Assembly (NCBI GenBank): GCA_019638795.1
Contig: JAHBTB010000006.1
Coordinates: 1-64,000 of the forward strand
Direction: 5' to 3'
From: Fimbriimonadaceae bacterium
GTDB lineage: Bacteria; Armatimonadota; Fimbriimonadia; Fimbriimonadales; Fimbriimonadaceae
DNA length: 64,000 nucleotides
A program made the translations under genes and the position numbers. Positions within the stretch are counted from its first letter, which is position 1. Every line of letters starts with the position of its first letter. Under the pieces are notes generated by a model. It saw only the letters and a program-made list of their open reading frames with translations. It was not told where the DNA came from and searched no databases. Below, one piece after another: positions 1 to 8,930 of the stretch.

Positions 1-2180
1 TCGAGACCGTTATCAACCAAACGGTTGAACATCTGAGACGCCGGCATGTAGCACCTCGACGTGTACTCGCGGACCATGCGCAGGGTGCTGAAGGTCGGGG
101 CGAGCTCGGCCATGCTGTCCTTCATCATCTCTACCCATCCCACGGGGACACCGGTCTCCCCGCGGTGATAGAAGGTGGGCGCGATCTCTTGCTCGATGAG
201 TTGGTAGAGGGCGCGCGAGTCGAGCCAGTCTTGGTGTCCCTCGTCGGGGCTGCTGCTTTCGTCGCCGATCGCCCAGCCGAGGCCCTTGCGGTACCCCTCG
301 GCCCACCAGCCGTCGAGGATCGAGCAGTTCAACCCGCCGTTGGGCACGACCTTCATGCCGCTGGTGCCGCTGGCCTCCAGAGGGCGGCGCGGGTTGTTGA
401 GCCAGACGTCCACGCCCTGGACAAGGCGTCGGGCGACGTGCATGTCGTAGTCCTCGAGAAAGACCATCCGTGTCCGAGCCCCCTCGTGGCGGATGAACTG
501 GACGATGTCCTGGATCAGCTTTTTGCCGCCGTCGTCGCGGGGATGCGCCTTTCCGGCGAAGACGAACTGGACGGGCCGCTCGGGGTGGAAGAGCAGGCTC
601 TTGAGACGCTCCTTGTCCTTGAAGAGCAGGGTGGCCCGCTTGTATGTCGCAAACCTTCGGGCGAACCCGATGGTCAGGACGCGCGGGTCCAGGATGTCTT
701 GAACGCTCCTGAGGTCGATTGTCCCCGTCTGGGCCCGCAGGCGCTTGCGGAGGTGGGCCCGGCAGAAGCGCACAAAGTCACCGCGGGCGTTTTCTCGTGA
801 CTCCCACAGCGCCTCGTTGGGGATGTCGCGGACCTTGGCCCACATCTGGCGGTCGCTAGGGTCGTCACGCCATTCGGGGCCGATGTGTTTGTCGAGCAGA
901 GCGCCGATGCGGTTGCCCACAAATGTCATCGTGTGGATGCCGTTGGTCACCGCGTCCACCGGCACGTCTTCCAGCGGGTAGTCGGGCCAGCGGTCTTGGA
1001 ACATCTCGCGCGTGACTTGGGCGTGGAGCTTGCTCACGCCGTTCACATGGTTCGAGTTCTCCATGGCAAGGACGGCCATGTTGAGGGGCTCGGCCTCGTC
1101 ACCCTTGTTGATGCGGCCGAGGCGGAGGAACTGGTCGAACGGCATCCCCAGTTCGCCGACGAGCTTGGAAAGGTGCTTCTCCAACATCGGCTTTTGGAAG
1201 ATGTCAAACCCCGCCGGGACGGGAGTGTGCGTCGTGAAGACGTTGCCGGCGACCACGCACTTGCGGGCGGTGCGTAGGTCGCAGTTGTGCTCGGTCATGA
1301 ACTGGCGGAGCCTTTCCAAGCTCAAAAATGCGGCATGGCCTTCGTTCATGTGGCAGACGGTCGGCTTCTTGCCGAGGACCTGCAGGGCCCGGAAACCGCC
1401 GATCCCCAGGATGATTTCCTGGCGGATGCGCATCTCCTCGTCGCCGCCATAGAGGTTGTCGGTGATGGACTGGTCGACGGCCGCGTTGTCGAGGATGTTG
1501 CTGTCGAGCAGGTAGAGCTCGACACGGCCGACTTGGGCCTTCCAAATCTGGCAGGTGACGGCGCGGTCGGGGAACTCGACCCGTACCCGCACCGGGTGGC
1601 CGTCGTCGCCACGCACCAAGGTCAGGGCCATCCGGTAGAAGTCGTGCTGCGGATAGACCTCGACCTGCCATCCGTCGGGGTTCAGTTGCTGACGGAAATA
1701 GCCGCGGGAATAGAGCAGTCCGATGCCGACCAGCGGGATGCCGAGGTCGCTGGCCGCCTTCAGGTGGTCACCGGCGAGGACGCCAAGGCCGCCGGAGTAG
1801 ATCGGCACCGACTCGCTGATCCCGAACTCAAAGCAGAAATAAGCGATGTTCGTCGAGGCGCGTTCGCCGGGGTACTTCTGGTCGAACCACGTCTCCGACG
1901 CCATGTACTCGCGCAAGTCCTTCACGCAGAGTTGCAGGCGGGCCAGGTACACCTCGTCCTTCAGGAGCTCGTCCACGCGGTCGCCGGAGAGCTGGTTGAT
2001 CACCTCGATAGGGTTCTGGTCGGTGGCGCGCCACAGCTCCGTGTCGGCGTCACGGAAGAGTTGCTGCGACTCATGGTGCCACGTCCAGCGCAGGTTGTAC
2101 GCCAACTCCTTGAGCCCGGCCAGCTCCGGCGGGAGTTCTCGGACGACTTCGAACGAATGGGCGTACTTCAAACTGCGCAT
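1..2180 (-). CDS. glgP: alpha-glucan (glycogen/maltodextrin) phosphorylase, 3'-truncated
   Basis: Cytosolic PLP enzyme releasing glucose-1-phosphate from alpha-1,4-glucans. Reading the minus strand from ATG at 2180 gives MRSLKYAHSFEVVRELPPEL, then the N-terminal region typical of the long 'alpha-glucan family phosphorylase' branch (DUF3417 type). Family stretches follow: YFCFEFGISESVPIYSGGLG, HMNEGHAAF, TNGIHTMTF, RRFATYKRA and EASGTSGMKVVPNGGLN (near the PLP/phosphate site). The frame is open to base 1, so the last part lies outside the window; about 726 residues are visible of an expected 800 or more. A CATAAT hexamer sits 13 nt before the start. A long open frame on the opposite strand is its antisense shadow. 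The identification is firm; the exact glucan substrate is not readable. Confidence 0.93.
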   Translation of the reverse strand, partial: MRSLKYAHSFEVVRELPPELAGLKELAYNLRWTWHHESQQLFRDADTELWRATDQNPIEVINQLSGDRVDELLKDEVYLARLQLCVKDLREYMASETWFDQKYPGERASTNIAYFCFEFGISESVPIYSGGLGVLAGDHLKAASDLGIPLVGIGLLYSRGYFRQQLNPDGWQVEVYPQHDFYRMALTLVRGDDGHPVRVRVEFPDRAVTCQIWKAQVGRVELYLLDSNILDNAAVDQSITDNLYGGDEEMRIRQEIILGIGGFRALQVLGKKPTVCHMNEGHAAFLSLERLRQFMTEHNCDLRTARKCVVAGNVFTTHTPVPAGFDIFQKPMLEKHLSKLVGELGMPFDQFLRLGRINKGDEAEPLNMAVLAMENSNHVNGVSKLHAQVTREMFQDRWPDYPLEDVPVDAVTNGIHTMTFVGNRIGALLDKHIGPEWRDDPSDRQMWAKVRDIPNEALWESRENARGDFVRFCRAHLRKRLRAQTGTIDLRSVQDILDPRVLTIGFARRFATYKRATLLFKDKERLKSLLFHPERPVQFVFAGKAHPRDDGGKKLIQDIVQFIRHEGARTRMVFLEDYDMHVARRLVQGVDVWLNNPRRPLEASGTSGMKVVPNGGLNCSILDGWWAEGYRKGLGWAIGDESSSPDEGHQDWLDSRALYQLIEQEIAPTFYHRGETGVPVGWVEMMKDSMAELAPTFSTLRMVREYTSRCYMPASQMFNRLVDNGL

Positions 2181-2267
2181 GGCGACCAGTTACATTATGG
2201 GTCGCCCTTGACCGTATATTTACTGGACTCACCGCCAGTTCGGGACGCGCCCGGGCTGTGTGGCGCC

Positions 2268-3725
2268 CTAGTTGTAGGGCACCCCTTGCACCCACGACCG
2301 GAACATCGCCGCCTGGGACTCGCTCGGTCCGGCGACGACCGCGCCGTCCGCGTCGACGCCAAACGACTTGGCGGCGAGGCGGCAGTCCACCGGCCCCAAC
2401 CCGTCCACCCAGGCGTCGTAGAGCGGCCCCAGCTGTTCGCCACCGTAGCGGACGACCAGTTCTCGAATACGCGAGTCGCGGTATCCGGGCCCGCCGTGGC
2501 ACTCCTTGTAGAGTTGACGCACCACGTCGTCCAAGCTGTGCTTGCCCTTGCTTTCGGCCCGGACCGCCCAATCGAGGGCCTGGCCGACGACGGCTCCCTT
2601 GCTGTAATAACTGAGGCCACCGTAGCCAAAGCTGCCCCGGACATCCCACACCTTCAGGCTGGCCTCGCTGGCCGTCACCTTTTGGGCGCCCGCCGACTTG
2701 TTCAGGTTGTCGCAAGACCGGAACATGCCCCGCACCGTCTGTTGCGGGTCGTTGAGGCCGGCGCGCATGGCGAGGACGTCGGCGTAGTAGTCGGTGACCC
2801 CTTCCAGCCACCAAAGCGTCGACGATTTGGCCGCCTTCGTGTAGTCAAACGGGCCGAGCGGCAGGGCGCGCACCGTCTTGACATTGACGCAGTGGAAGAA
2901 CTCGTGGAAGATGATGCCGGCCATCTGTTTGGCGTCGCTCCCGTACGCGCCGATACGGCAGGACTCCAGGTGCTCAAGGCCCCCGCCTCCTCCGCCGAAG
3001 TCGAAGAAGAACCGGTACTCCTTCCACGGCAGGTCACCGACCAGGCGCAGGGTCTGTTCCGCCGCCTGGGCACCAACTTTGGCGAATCCCGACATGTCGG
3101 CGGGGATCCGGCCCGGCCCATAGCCGACCGCGATGACTTTGCGCCCGCCGAGGTCGACTTCGGCTGACTTGACCGTCGTCCCCATCACGAGCGGGCTGTC
3201 GATCAGGCGGTCAAAGTCTGGGGCGGTCCAGCCTTCTGGCGTCGTCCGAAGCGCTGTCTCGGTCTTGGCGTCAGCGCCATAAGGGTTGGCGATCGTGAGG
3301 GTCTGCTTTTCGGCCGCATGGCCGTCAAACCAACCAAACACGCCGCCACCGCTGATAAACAGCTCGTTGGCGCGGGCCCTCAGGTTGGGGCTGAAATTGC
3401 CGCGGGATTCGGCGACGGTGTACGTGACGGTGTCAGCTCCGCCCGGTACCGACCAGAGGTCTGGATCGGAGTCATTGTGGTCGGCCTGCACGGACGTGCC
3501 CTTGAGGGTGAAGCTCACGTCGCTGATCTTCTTGCCGTAGTGGACCAACTCATAGTCCCCCGGGATCCATGAACACATGCGGAAGGCCTTACTGGACCGG
3601 CCCGGGGCCAGAGTGACGGTGACCTTGGCCGTCCGGGTCTCGGGCTGGGGCACCACATGGTAGTGCGCCGCACCGGCAAGGGTCGAGAGGACGGCGAGTC
3701 CCAGGGTCAAGCTCGTGCGCGCCAT
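2268..3725 (-). CDS. M61 family (glycyl aminopeptidase-like) secreted metallopeptidase
   Basis: 485-residue protein with a signal peptide (MARTSLTLGLAVLSTLAGAA), so probably acts outside the cytoplasm. The zinc motif HEFFH lies at about residues 274-278 and the third-ligand region EGVTDYY at about 308-314, in the spacing typical of M61. Many M61 enzymes carry a C-terminal PDZ domain; here the protein ends soon after the catalytic part and I see no clear PDZ core, so it may be a PDZ-less form. Its start overlaps the end of the upstream epimerase gene by 19 bases, implying co-transcription from the promoter in front of that gene. Substrate unknown. Confidence 0.85.
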   Translation of the reverse strand: MARTSLTLGLAVLSTLAGAAHYHVVPQPETRTAKVTVTLAPGRSSKAFRMCSWIPGDYELVHYGKKISDVSFTLKGTSVQADHNDSDPDLWSVPGGADTVTYTVAESRGNFSPNLRARANELFISGGGVFGWFDGHAAEKQTLTIANPYGADAKTETALRTTPEGWTAPDFDRLIDSPLVMGTTVKSAEVDLGGRKVIAVGYGPGRIPADMSGFAKVGAQAAEQTLRLVGDLPWKEYRFFFDFGGGGGGLEHLESCRIGAYGSDAKQMAGIIFHEFFHCVNVKTVRALPLGPFDYTKAAKSSTLWWLEGVTDYYADVLAMRAGLNDPQQTVRGMFRSCDNLNKSAGAQKVTASEASLKVWDVRGSFGYGGLSYYSKGAVVGQALDWAVRAESKGKHSLDDVVRQLYKECHGGPGYRDSRIRELVVRYGGEQLGPLYDAWVDGLGPVDCRLAAKSFGVDADGAVVAGPSESQAAMFRSWVQGVPYN

Positions 3726-4669
3726 TGTGCCAATAGTTCCTTTTCTCGTTCGGGGGCAAGGCCGGGCCTCGAGTCGGGCACACCCGACTCGTCCACCCAG
3801 GCCATCAAGTCTCTGACGGTCTCGGCCAGCGGTCGGGTACGCAATCCCGCCGCGCGCGCCGCTGACGTGTCGGCAAGGGGAAACTTCTTGCGCAGGTAGA
3901 TGGGCAGCTCCGTCCAGTCTTGGACGTTGTTCTCGGTGAGAAACGCGTCGCTGACATGGACGGGCCGACCGCCGGTCCCTGCCGACGCGGCCTCGACCAG
4001 GGCGCCAAAGGTCAGGTCGGCATTGTCCACGTTGAAGACTCCGGTCACTGACTGTTCGAGCAAGTTGACCTGGAAATCGGCCAGGTCGCGGACGTCCACG
4101 CTCGTCACCCGCTTCTCGGCCGCGTCGGGCACGAGGACGTCACCACCCTCTCGGAACCGGTGGGGCCAGTAGGTGAACCGCCAGGTGTGGTCGTGCGGCC
4201 CGATGATCACGCCGGGTCGGACGATCGTCGCGAGGTCGCCCAGCGCCTCGCGCAGAACCACCTCGGTCGCCACCTTCATGGGGCCGTATGTCTCGCTGGT
4301 GATCTCCCCGTCGCCGAAGTCCGGCCCAGAGAGCCGGTCGGTCTCAACGACAAACGGCGGGTTGTCGTCGGAGTAGACGGAGATCGTGGAGACGTAGAGG
4401 TACCTGCCGACCCGGCTCCCGAGGAACGACGTGCTGGTTTGGAGGTCGACCGCCCGATAGCCGCATGTGTCGACGACGGCGTCCCATGTGCGGTCAGGCA
4501 ACCGGTGCAGGTCGGTCTTGCGGTCGCCGAGGACAGTCTCGACCTGGGGGAAGACGTCGGGGCCAGACTGGCCCCGGTTGAAGTGGGTGACCCGATGACC
4601 TCTGGCGAGGAGGGCGTCGGTGAGGGCGCGGCCGACGAACTTCGTGCCGCCGATGACGAGGACGTCCAT
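3707..4669 (-). CDS. extended SDR NAD-dependent epimerase/dehydratase
   Basis: Rossmann-fold protein of about 320 residues opening with MDVLVIGGTKFVGRALTDAL, the glycine-rich NAD-binding motif of extended SDRs (GGTxFxG). The middle reads GRYLYVSTISVYSD, with the conserved Ser/Tyr region. It resembles the NAD-dependent epimerases annotated generally as sugar-nucleotide or mRNA-binding-type epimerases, but the substrate cannot be told. An in-frame ATG exists 12 bases further upstream (4681). I prefer 4669 because a perfect TATAAT hexamer lies 10 nt before it, overlapping the upstream ATG. It is the first gene of a two-gene unit with the M61 peptidase. Confidence 0.82.
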   Translation of the reverse strand: MDVLVIGGTKFVGRALTDALLARGHRVTHFNRGQSGPDVFPQVETVLGDRKTDLHRLPDRTWDAVVDTCGYRAVDLQTSTSFLGSRVGRYLYVSTISVYSDDNPPFVVETDRLSGPDFGDGEITSETYGPMKVATEVVLREALGDLATIVRPGVIIGPHDHTWRFTYWPHRFREGGDVLVPDAAEKRVTSVDVRDLADFQVNLLEQSVTGVFNVDNADLTFGALVEAASAGTGGRPVHVSDAFLTENNVQDWTELPIYLRKKFPLADTSAARAAGLRTRPLAETVRDLMAWVDESGVPDSRPGLAPEREKELLAQWRARA

Positions 4670-4679
4670 GGCTCGCCCC

Positions 4680-4685
4680 ATTATA
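4680..4685 (-). promoter_or_regulatory. -10 element (TATAAT) for the epimerase gene
   Basis: Perfect TATAAT on the minus strand, ending 10 nt before the ATG at 4669. With a start site 6-8 nt downstream, the mRNA would begin within a few bases of the start codon. No TTGACA-like -35 is obvious. Confidence 0.55.
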
Positions 4686-4711
4686 GGGGTCTTCGGGCCT
4701 TGTGGTGGCGA

Positions 4712-6361
4712 CTAGACCGAAACGACGACCGGAATGACCACGGGCCGTTGCTGGCACTTGCGCTGGACGACCCGCTTGGTGACGTCGACGATGACGCCCT
4801 CCAGGGCCTCGCGGGACTTGAGTTCGGCGGGTTTCAGCTTGGCCAGTTCGTCGCAAAGGGTGTCGAGGGCGTCCTCGATGACTTCGCCAGGGCCGCTGAA
4901 CCCGCGGACTTGGGCTTCGGGCCGACCTTCGAGGTGGCCTGCACCCAGGTCGGCGGCCAGCGAGACGACGACGACCCCGTCCATTGCCAGGGCCGACCGT
5001 TGCCCCAAGACCGTGTCGGTGACCGGGACGTTGCCATGTTGGTCGATGAGGACCTCGCCCCATTCGACGGACTTCTCGTCAACCCACGCCTTCTGGTCGT
5101 CGAAGCAGAGTTGCGACCCGTTGTGGATGTGGAACATCCGGTGTTCGGGGTGGCCCATCGCCTTGACCATGTCGAGATAGAGCAGTTGATGGCGGGGCTC
5201 GCCGTGGACGGGGGCGACGTAGAACGGCTTGGTCAGCTGGACCATCATCTTCAGTTCGTCCTGGTAGCCGTGGCCGCTGACGTGGATCGGGGTCGGGGCG
5301 TCGGTGACGACGTTGGCCCCGAGGCGGATCAGACGGTTGACCGTGCGCCAGATCATCCCCTCGTTTCCGGGGATGGGGCGGGCGGAGTAGAGGACGGTGT
5401 CGCCCTCGACGATGCGGAGGCGGGAGTACTCCTGCCGCGACATCTGGCTCAAGGCTGCCATTGGCTCGCCTTGGCTGCCGGTGACAAGGATGACCACCTT
5501 GTCCGCCGGTTGCTTGTTGATCTCCTCCAGGGGCAGGTACACGCCCTCGGCGACGTTGAGATAGCCCGTGCGCTGGCACATGCGGACGGTCTCGTCCATC
5601 CGGCGGCCGGCGACAGCGACCTTGCGGCCCAGCTCTTTGGCCACGTCGAACACCTGCTGCATCCGGTGGATGTTGCTGCTGAACATCGTCACCATGATCC
5701 GCCCGGTGGCCTTGGCAAACTCGCGGCGGTATCCCTCGGTGACCGCCGACTCGCTGGGGCCCCAGCCCGGCCGGTCCACGTTGGTCGAGTCACTGAGGAG
5801 GACAAGGACGCCCTCGTCGCCCAACTCGGTCAACCGCTTGATGTCGCTCGGTTGGTTGTCGACCGGGGTGAAGTCGAACTTGAAGTCGCCGGTGAACAGC
5901 ACCGCCCCGTGGGGGGTGTGCACGGCCAAGGCGCACATTTCCGGAATCGAGTGGGTGAGGCGGACCGGTTCGACTTCCAAGGCCCCGACCTTGACGCGCT
6001 TGCCCGGTGCCATCCGTTCCAGGTTGACCTTGAGGAGTTTGACCCGCTCTTCCAACTTGGCCCTCACCATCGCTTCGGTGAACTCGGTGCAGTAGATGGG
6101 GCAGTCGAACTCGGTGACGAAGAAGGAGAGGGCACCGACGTGGTCTTCGTGGGCGTGGGTCAGGAAGACGGCTTTGAGGCGGTGCTTGTTCTGCCGAAGG
6201 TAAGTGAAGTCGGGGACGACGATGTCGACGCCAAAGTGTTCTTCGTGGGGGAAAGACAGTCCGCAGTCGACCAGCACCAGGTCGTCACCCATCTCCACGA
6301 CGGTGCAGTTCTTGCCGATCTCACCTGCACCACCGAGGGGGATGACCTTGAGCAAACTCAT
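4712..6361 (-). CDS. rnj: ribonuclease J
   Basis: 549-residue metallo-beta-lactamase-fold RNase with 5'-3' exo- and endonuclease activity in mRNA decay and rRNA maturation. It opens MSLLKVIPLGGAGEIGKNCT, the strand-and-turn signature of RNase J. The zinc motif HAHEDH lies at residues 69-74, followed by the FTGDFKFDFTPVD and SDSTN regions and the beta-CASP part (GSQGEPMAALSQMS, HVSGHGYQDEL). The C-terminus ends with the small domain conserved in the family. It is transcribed towards the epimerase gene, with 42 bases between this gene's end and the epimerase start. Confidence 0.96.
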   Translation of the reverse strand: MSLLKVIPLGGAGEIGKNCTVVEMGDDLVLVDCGLSFPHEEHFGVDIVVPDFTYLRQNKHRLKAVFLTHAHEDHVGALSFFVTEFDCPIYCTEFTEAMVRAKLEERVKLLKVNLERMAPGKRVKVGALEVEPVRLTHSIPEMCALAVHTPHGAVLFTGDFKFDFTPVDNQPSDIKRLTELGDEGVLVLLSDSTNVDRPGWGPSESAVTEGYRREFAKATGRIMVTMFSSNIHRMQQVFDVAKELGRKVAVAGRRMDETVRMCQRTGYLNVAEGVYLPLEEINKQPADKVVILVTGSQGEPMAALSQMSRQEYSRLRIVEGDTVLYSARPIPGNEGMIWRTVNRLIRLGANVVTDAPTPIHVSGHGYQDELKMMVQLTKPFYVAPVHGEPRHQLLYLDMVKAMGHPEHRMFHIHNGSQLCFDDQKAWVDEKSVEWGEVLIDQHGNVPVTDTVLGQRSALAMDGVVVVSLAADLGAGHLEGRPEAQVRGFSGPGEVIEDALDTLCDELAKLKPAELKSREALEGVIVDVTKRVVQRKCQQRPVVIPVVVSV

Positions 6362-6370
6362 TACTTCAGG

Positions 6371-7075
6371 TCAGGGTACCTCTGGAGGCTGGCCCTGGCC
6401 AGGACAGGGGTTGACTGAGAGGGCGAGGCGGCGCTGGGCGAGGTGGGCCCGCCAGTCCCACGAGTCGGGGTCGTCACACACTCTGAGCGGCTTGGGAGAG
6501 ATGGCCCGTGAGGCAAGGGTGGCCAAGGTTTTGGCGACACCCTCGGACAGAGGGTATGCGGTGTCGGTGTAAGGCTTGGTCCGCGAACAGGCCGCGCAGA
6601 CGGCGCGCAGGTGGAGGGGGCGGTTGCACCCGCTGCCGATGTTCTCGACCGTGACCATGGGCTCACCGCAGGACTCGCACCGCCCCCCGCAACGCTTGTT
6701 CACCTGCCGCTTGGCCGATTCTGGGATGCGGCTCTCACGCAAGGGCAGTCCGCCGCCCAACAGCCACCAGAGACGCTCGCCGAACACGACCTGCTTTTCG
6801 GCGGAGATGATCGTGCCCGTCGCCAAGGCCCCGCGGAACTGTCGGACAAAGGACGCCTGGTTGCGGCACGGCTCAGAGCAGTAGGGGCTGGAGAGTCCGT
6901 GATGGACGGCGTCACAGTTGGGGCACCGGAGCGGGTCCTCGGGGACGGCTTGGGGCTGGTCACTGTCGGCCAGCAGAACGTGTCGGAGTACCGACCTTGC
7001 CTGGTCTTCGAGGCTCTGGCCAAGGTCACCGACCGGGGGCAGGCTGGCGACGAGTCGGGCGGACGAGGTGGCGAT
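6371..7075 (-). CDS. cysteine-rich zinc-ribbon / HNH-like protein, start unresolved
   Basis: The frame ending at 6371 contains a zinc-knuckle-like stretch (CPNCDAVHHGLSSPYCSEPC) and then CGGRCESCGEP, about 20 residues, and LRAVCAACSRTK. This pattern is like a degenerate HNH/Zn-ribbon module. The reading frame continues upstream without a stop through the oppositely oriented DUF1275 gene, but I find no ATG, GTG or TTG between that gene and the first CxxC. ATC at 7075 or CTG at 7042 are the only nearby possibilities, so the stated start is approximate. Possible nucleic-acid-binding protein; no function can be assigned. Confidence 0.55.
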   Translation of the reverse strand: MATSSARLVASLPPVGDLGQSLEDQARSVLRHVLLADSDQPQAVPEDPLRCPNCDAVHHGLSSPYCSEPCRNQASFVRQFRGALATGTIISAEKQVVFGERLWWLLGGGLPLRESRIPESAKRQVNKRCGGRCESCGEPMVTVENIGSGCNRPLHLRAVCAACSRTKPYTDTAYPLSEGVAKTLATLASRAISPKPLRVCDDPDSWDWRAHLAQRRLALSVNPCPGQGQPPEVP

Positions 7076-7143
7076 GGCACCGTCATTATCGCCTGAACGG
7101 CCCGGCCGTCGGGACGGTGCCTGAGAATCTGCCGGGTTCTCGT

Positions 7144-7149
7144 CACAAT
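7144..7149 (+). promoter_or_regulatory. -10-like CACAAT before the DUF1275 gene
   Basis: CACAAT ends 7 nt before the GTG at 7157. The same hexamer stands 6 nt before the Maf and TfoX genes. Consistent with leaderless transcription. Confidence 0.4.
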
Positions 7150-7156
7150 TTGTCGC

Positions 7157-7813
7157 GTGACCCGCTATGACCGCCAGTCCATTACCTTTGCGATGGCCCT
7201 TTCCCTCCTGGCAGGTTATGTCGATGCATCGGGGTTCCTGTCGACGGGCGGTCTGTTCGTCTCGTTCATGAGCGGCAATTCGACGAGACTCGGGGTCAAG
7301 AGCGCGGCCAGCCAAGGGCTGATGGTGGTGCTCATCTTCGGCGTCATCGCGCTCTTTGTGTGCGGGGTCATCGCGGGGACGCTGGTCTCGCGGTTCTCGG
7401 GTGACCGGCGCAAGACGGCTGTCCTTGGTCTGGTCGTGACCTTTCTCTTGGTCGCCGCCGTCGCCCTCTCCATCGGCTCGACCTACGTGGCGACTGCTTT
7501 CATGGTCATGGCCATGGGGGCGGAGAACTCCGTTTTTCAGCGGGACGGCGAGGTGAGTATCGGCGTGACTTACATGACCGGGACGCTTGTGAAAATGGGC
7601 CAGAACCTCGCGGCGATGCTGCTGGGTGGCTCCAGGACATCCTGGTTCCCCTACTTCCTTCTCTGGGTCGGGCTCGTGAGCGGGGCCACCCTGGGGGCGT
7701 TGACCCACGCGCACCTGCGGTCTTTCAACCTCTGGCCCGCCTGCGTCCTGGCCCTCGTCCTGCTGGCTTATTCGCCAAGGGTCAAGGTCAGCGCCGCAGT
7801 ACCGAACGAGTAG
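7157..7813 (+). CDS. DUF1275 (YoaK-like) integral membrane protein
   Basis: 218 residues with about six hydrophobic segments. The family signature GYVDASGFLSTGGLFVSFMS followed by GNST sits near the N-terminus, as in YoaK/DUF1275 membrane proteins, whose function is not established. The GTG at 7157 is preferred: it precedes the conserved first helix at the usual distance and has a CACAAT hexamer 7 nt upstream. The gene is divergent from the zinc-ribbon ORF and ends before the tRNA-Gln gene on the other strand. The 485-codon open frame on the opposite strand over this region is a shadow. Confidence 0.85.
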   Translation: MTRYDRQSITFAMALSLLAGYVDASGFLSTGGLFVSFMSGNSTRLGVKSAASQGLMVVLIFGVIALFVCGVIAGTLVSRFSGDRRKTAVLGLVVTFLLVAAVALSIGSTYVATAFMVMAMGAENSVFQRDGEVSIGVTYMTGTLVKMGQNLAAMLLGGSRTSWFPYFLLWVGLVSGATLGALTHAHLRSFNLWPACVLALVLLAYSPRVKVSAAVPNE

Positions 7814-7840
7814 GGGGTGGCTTGACAAGCCAGGGGGAAC

Positions 7841-7914
7841 TGGCTGCCGGACTAGGATTCGAACCTAGACGTACGGCACCAAAAACCGGTGTCCTACCGT
7901 TAGACGATCCGGCA
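7841..7914 (-). tRNA. tRNA-Gln (anticodon UUG)
   Basis: Minus-strand cloverleaf: acceptor TGCCGGA/TCCGGCA with discriminator G and encoded CCA, D-arm GTC/GAC, T-arm CTAGG-TTCGAAT-CCTAG. The anticodon loop TTTTGGT puts TTG at positions 34-36. It starts with U1, as bacterial tRNA-Gln does. The outermost anticodon-stem pair (27-43) is a C-U mismatch and 31-39 is U-G, so the stem is weaker than usual. Confidence 0.93.
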
Positions 7915-7945
7915 AGCCGAGTGCGAGGATACCCCCGCACCACGC

Positions 7946-8746
7946 TTACTTGCGACGGGCCCGTCGGGCCACTGCGGCGGCCATGCCGCCGGCTACGAAG
8001 AGGGTCGCCGGCTCAGGGACGGGTTCCCGTCCTCCGTCGTCGCCCCCGCCTCCCCCGAACGGAACCAGGATACTGACCGCAGGGATCAGGACGCCGGGGT
8101 TGAACCCGGTGGGGATGACGGGTGGGGCCATGAGGCTCGGCACGCCTGGTTCGATGAGGGCCACGAGCTCGGCTGGGGCGGCCTCCAACTCCGCCGGAGC
8201 CGTCATCGCGACAAGGTCGCTCGGGACGGTCTCACCAGGCCGCTCGACCCCAGTCAGGTCGCGGACTGTCTCGTCACCGGGTTCCATGTCGGCGAGGACC
8301 GGCTGGTCCGGCTTGTCGCTACCGCGCATGAGCGGGTTGCCGCACGACGCCTTAAGCACCGGCTGACCGGATTTGTCGACCCAGATCTTGGTGCCTTTCC
8401 GATAGAAGATCGAGCGGGCCCGCAGCTCACCGGACTCGGGGACGTTGTAGACGAGGAAAACCCCGTCTTCCTGGGTCGCGCCCAGTCGGAGCCCCGACAT
8501 CATGTCGATGACCTGTTCACGGGTCATGCCGAAGTGGCGCTCGTAGCGGTCCATGACGGTGCGGTCGTTCTTGATCTGCCGCATCAGTTCGGCATGGTTC
8601 CTCACCGATTTGTTGAGGAACGCGTTGGGTTCGGCGCGGCCGGTGACCGCGTCCCCAGGTTGCCGGTGGTACTGAGTCAAAGTTTGGGCTGGGGCGACCA
8701 TGGCCATCAACCCAAGGACCGCCATGACGAGGCCAAGGCGCTTCAT
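7946..8746 (-). CDS. PEP-CTERM sorting-domain secreted protein
   Basis: 267 residues. The N-terminal signal peptide is MKRLGLVMAVLGLMAMVAPA. The C-terminus carries PEPATLFVAGGMAAAVARR plus basic residues, the Pro-Glu-Pro, hydrophobic helix and Arg cluster recognised by exosortase. The middle is not recognised; it ends in a Pro/Ala/Glu-rich linker and a Gly/Asp-rich run before the sorting signal. I start at the ATG of MKRLGL (8746) because it begins the signal peptide; the open frame runs further upstream without coding character. It implies an exosortase elsewhere in the genome and an envelope or exopolysaccharide role. Confidence 0.78.
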   Translation of the reverse strand: MKRLGLVMAVLGLMAMVAPAQTLTQYHRQPGDAVTGRAEPNAFLNKSVRNHAELMRQIKNDRTVMDRYERHFGMTREQVIDMMSGLRLGATQEDGVFLVYNVPESGELRARSIFYRKGTKIWVDKSGQPVLKASCGNPLMRGSDKPDQPVLADMEPGDETVRDLTGVERPGETVPSDLVAMTAPAELEAAPAELVALIEPGVPSLMAPPVIPTGFNPGVLIPAVSILVPFGGGGGDDGGREPVPEPATLFVAGGMAAAVARRARRK

Positions 8747-8876
8747 ACCGCGGGAGTCCCTTCCATCCTGCAGACCGACCGACTCGACCAATATGTGACG
8801 GCCGAACACCGTAACATTACCATGTGCGCGGCGTGGGCTTTGGCTCCGACTTCCATGTTCGTTTGACGACGCCATG

Positions 8877-8916
8877 AAAAGCCTGTTCTGCAAGAGCTAG
8901 GTCAGAACGGGCTTTT
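8877..8916 (-). terminator. intrinsic terminator of the aminotransferase-rnc unit
   Basis: Inverted repeat AAAAGCCTGTTCTG ... CAGAACGGGCTTTT (one G-T type mismatch) with a 12-nt loop, just downstream of rnc on the minus strand and ending in a T run in that direction. A-rich on the other side, so it may act both ways. Confidence 0.75.
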
Positions 8917-8930
8917 CCCAAAGAATCTAG

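Noticed and set aside
1287-3167. Open frame of 626 codons on the plus strand
   Set aside because: Antisense shadow of glgP and the M61 peptidase, which show clear family motifs on the minus strand; the plus-strand protein has no motif.
4160-6418. Open frame of 752 codons on the plus strand
   Set aside because: Mirror of the RNase J and epimerase genes; GC-rich antisense frames stay open by codon bias.
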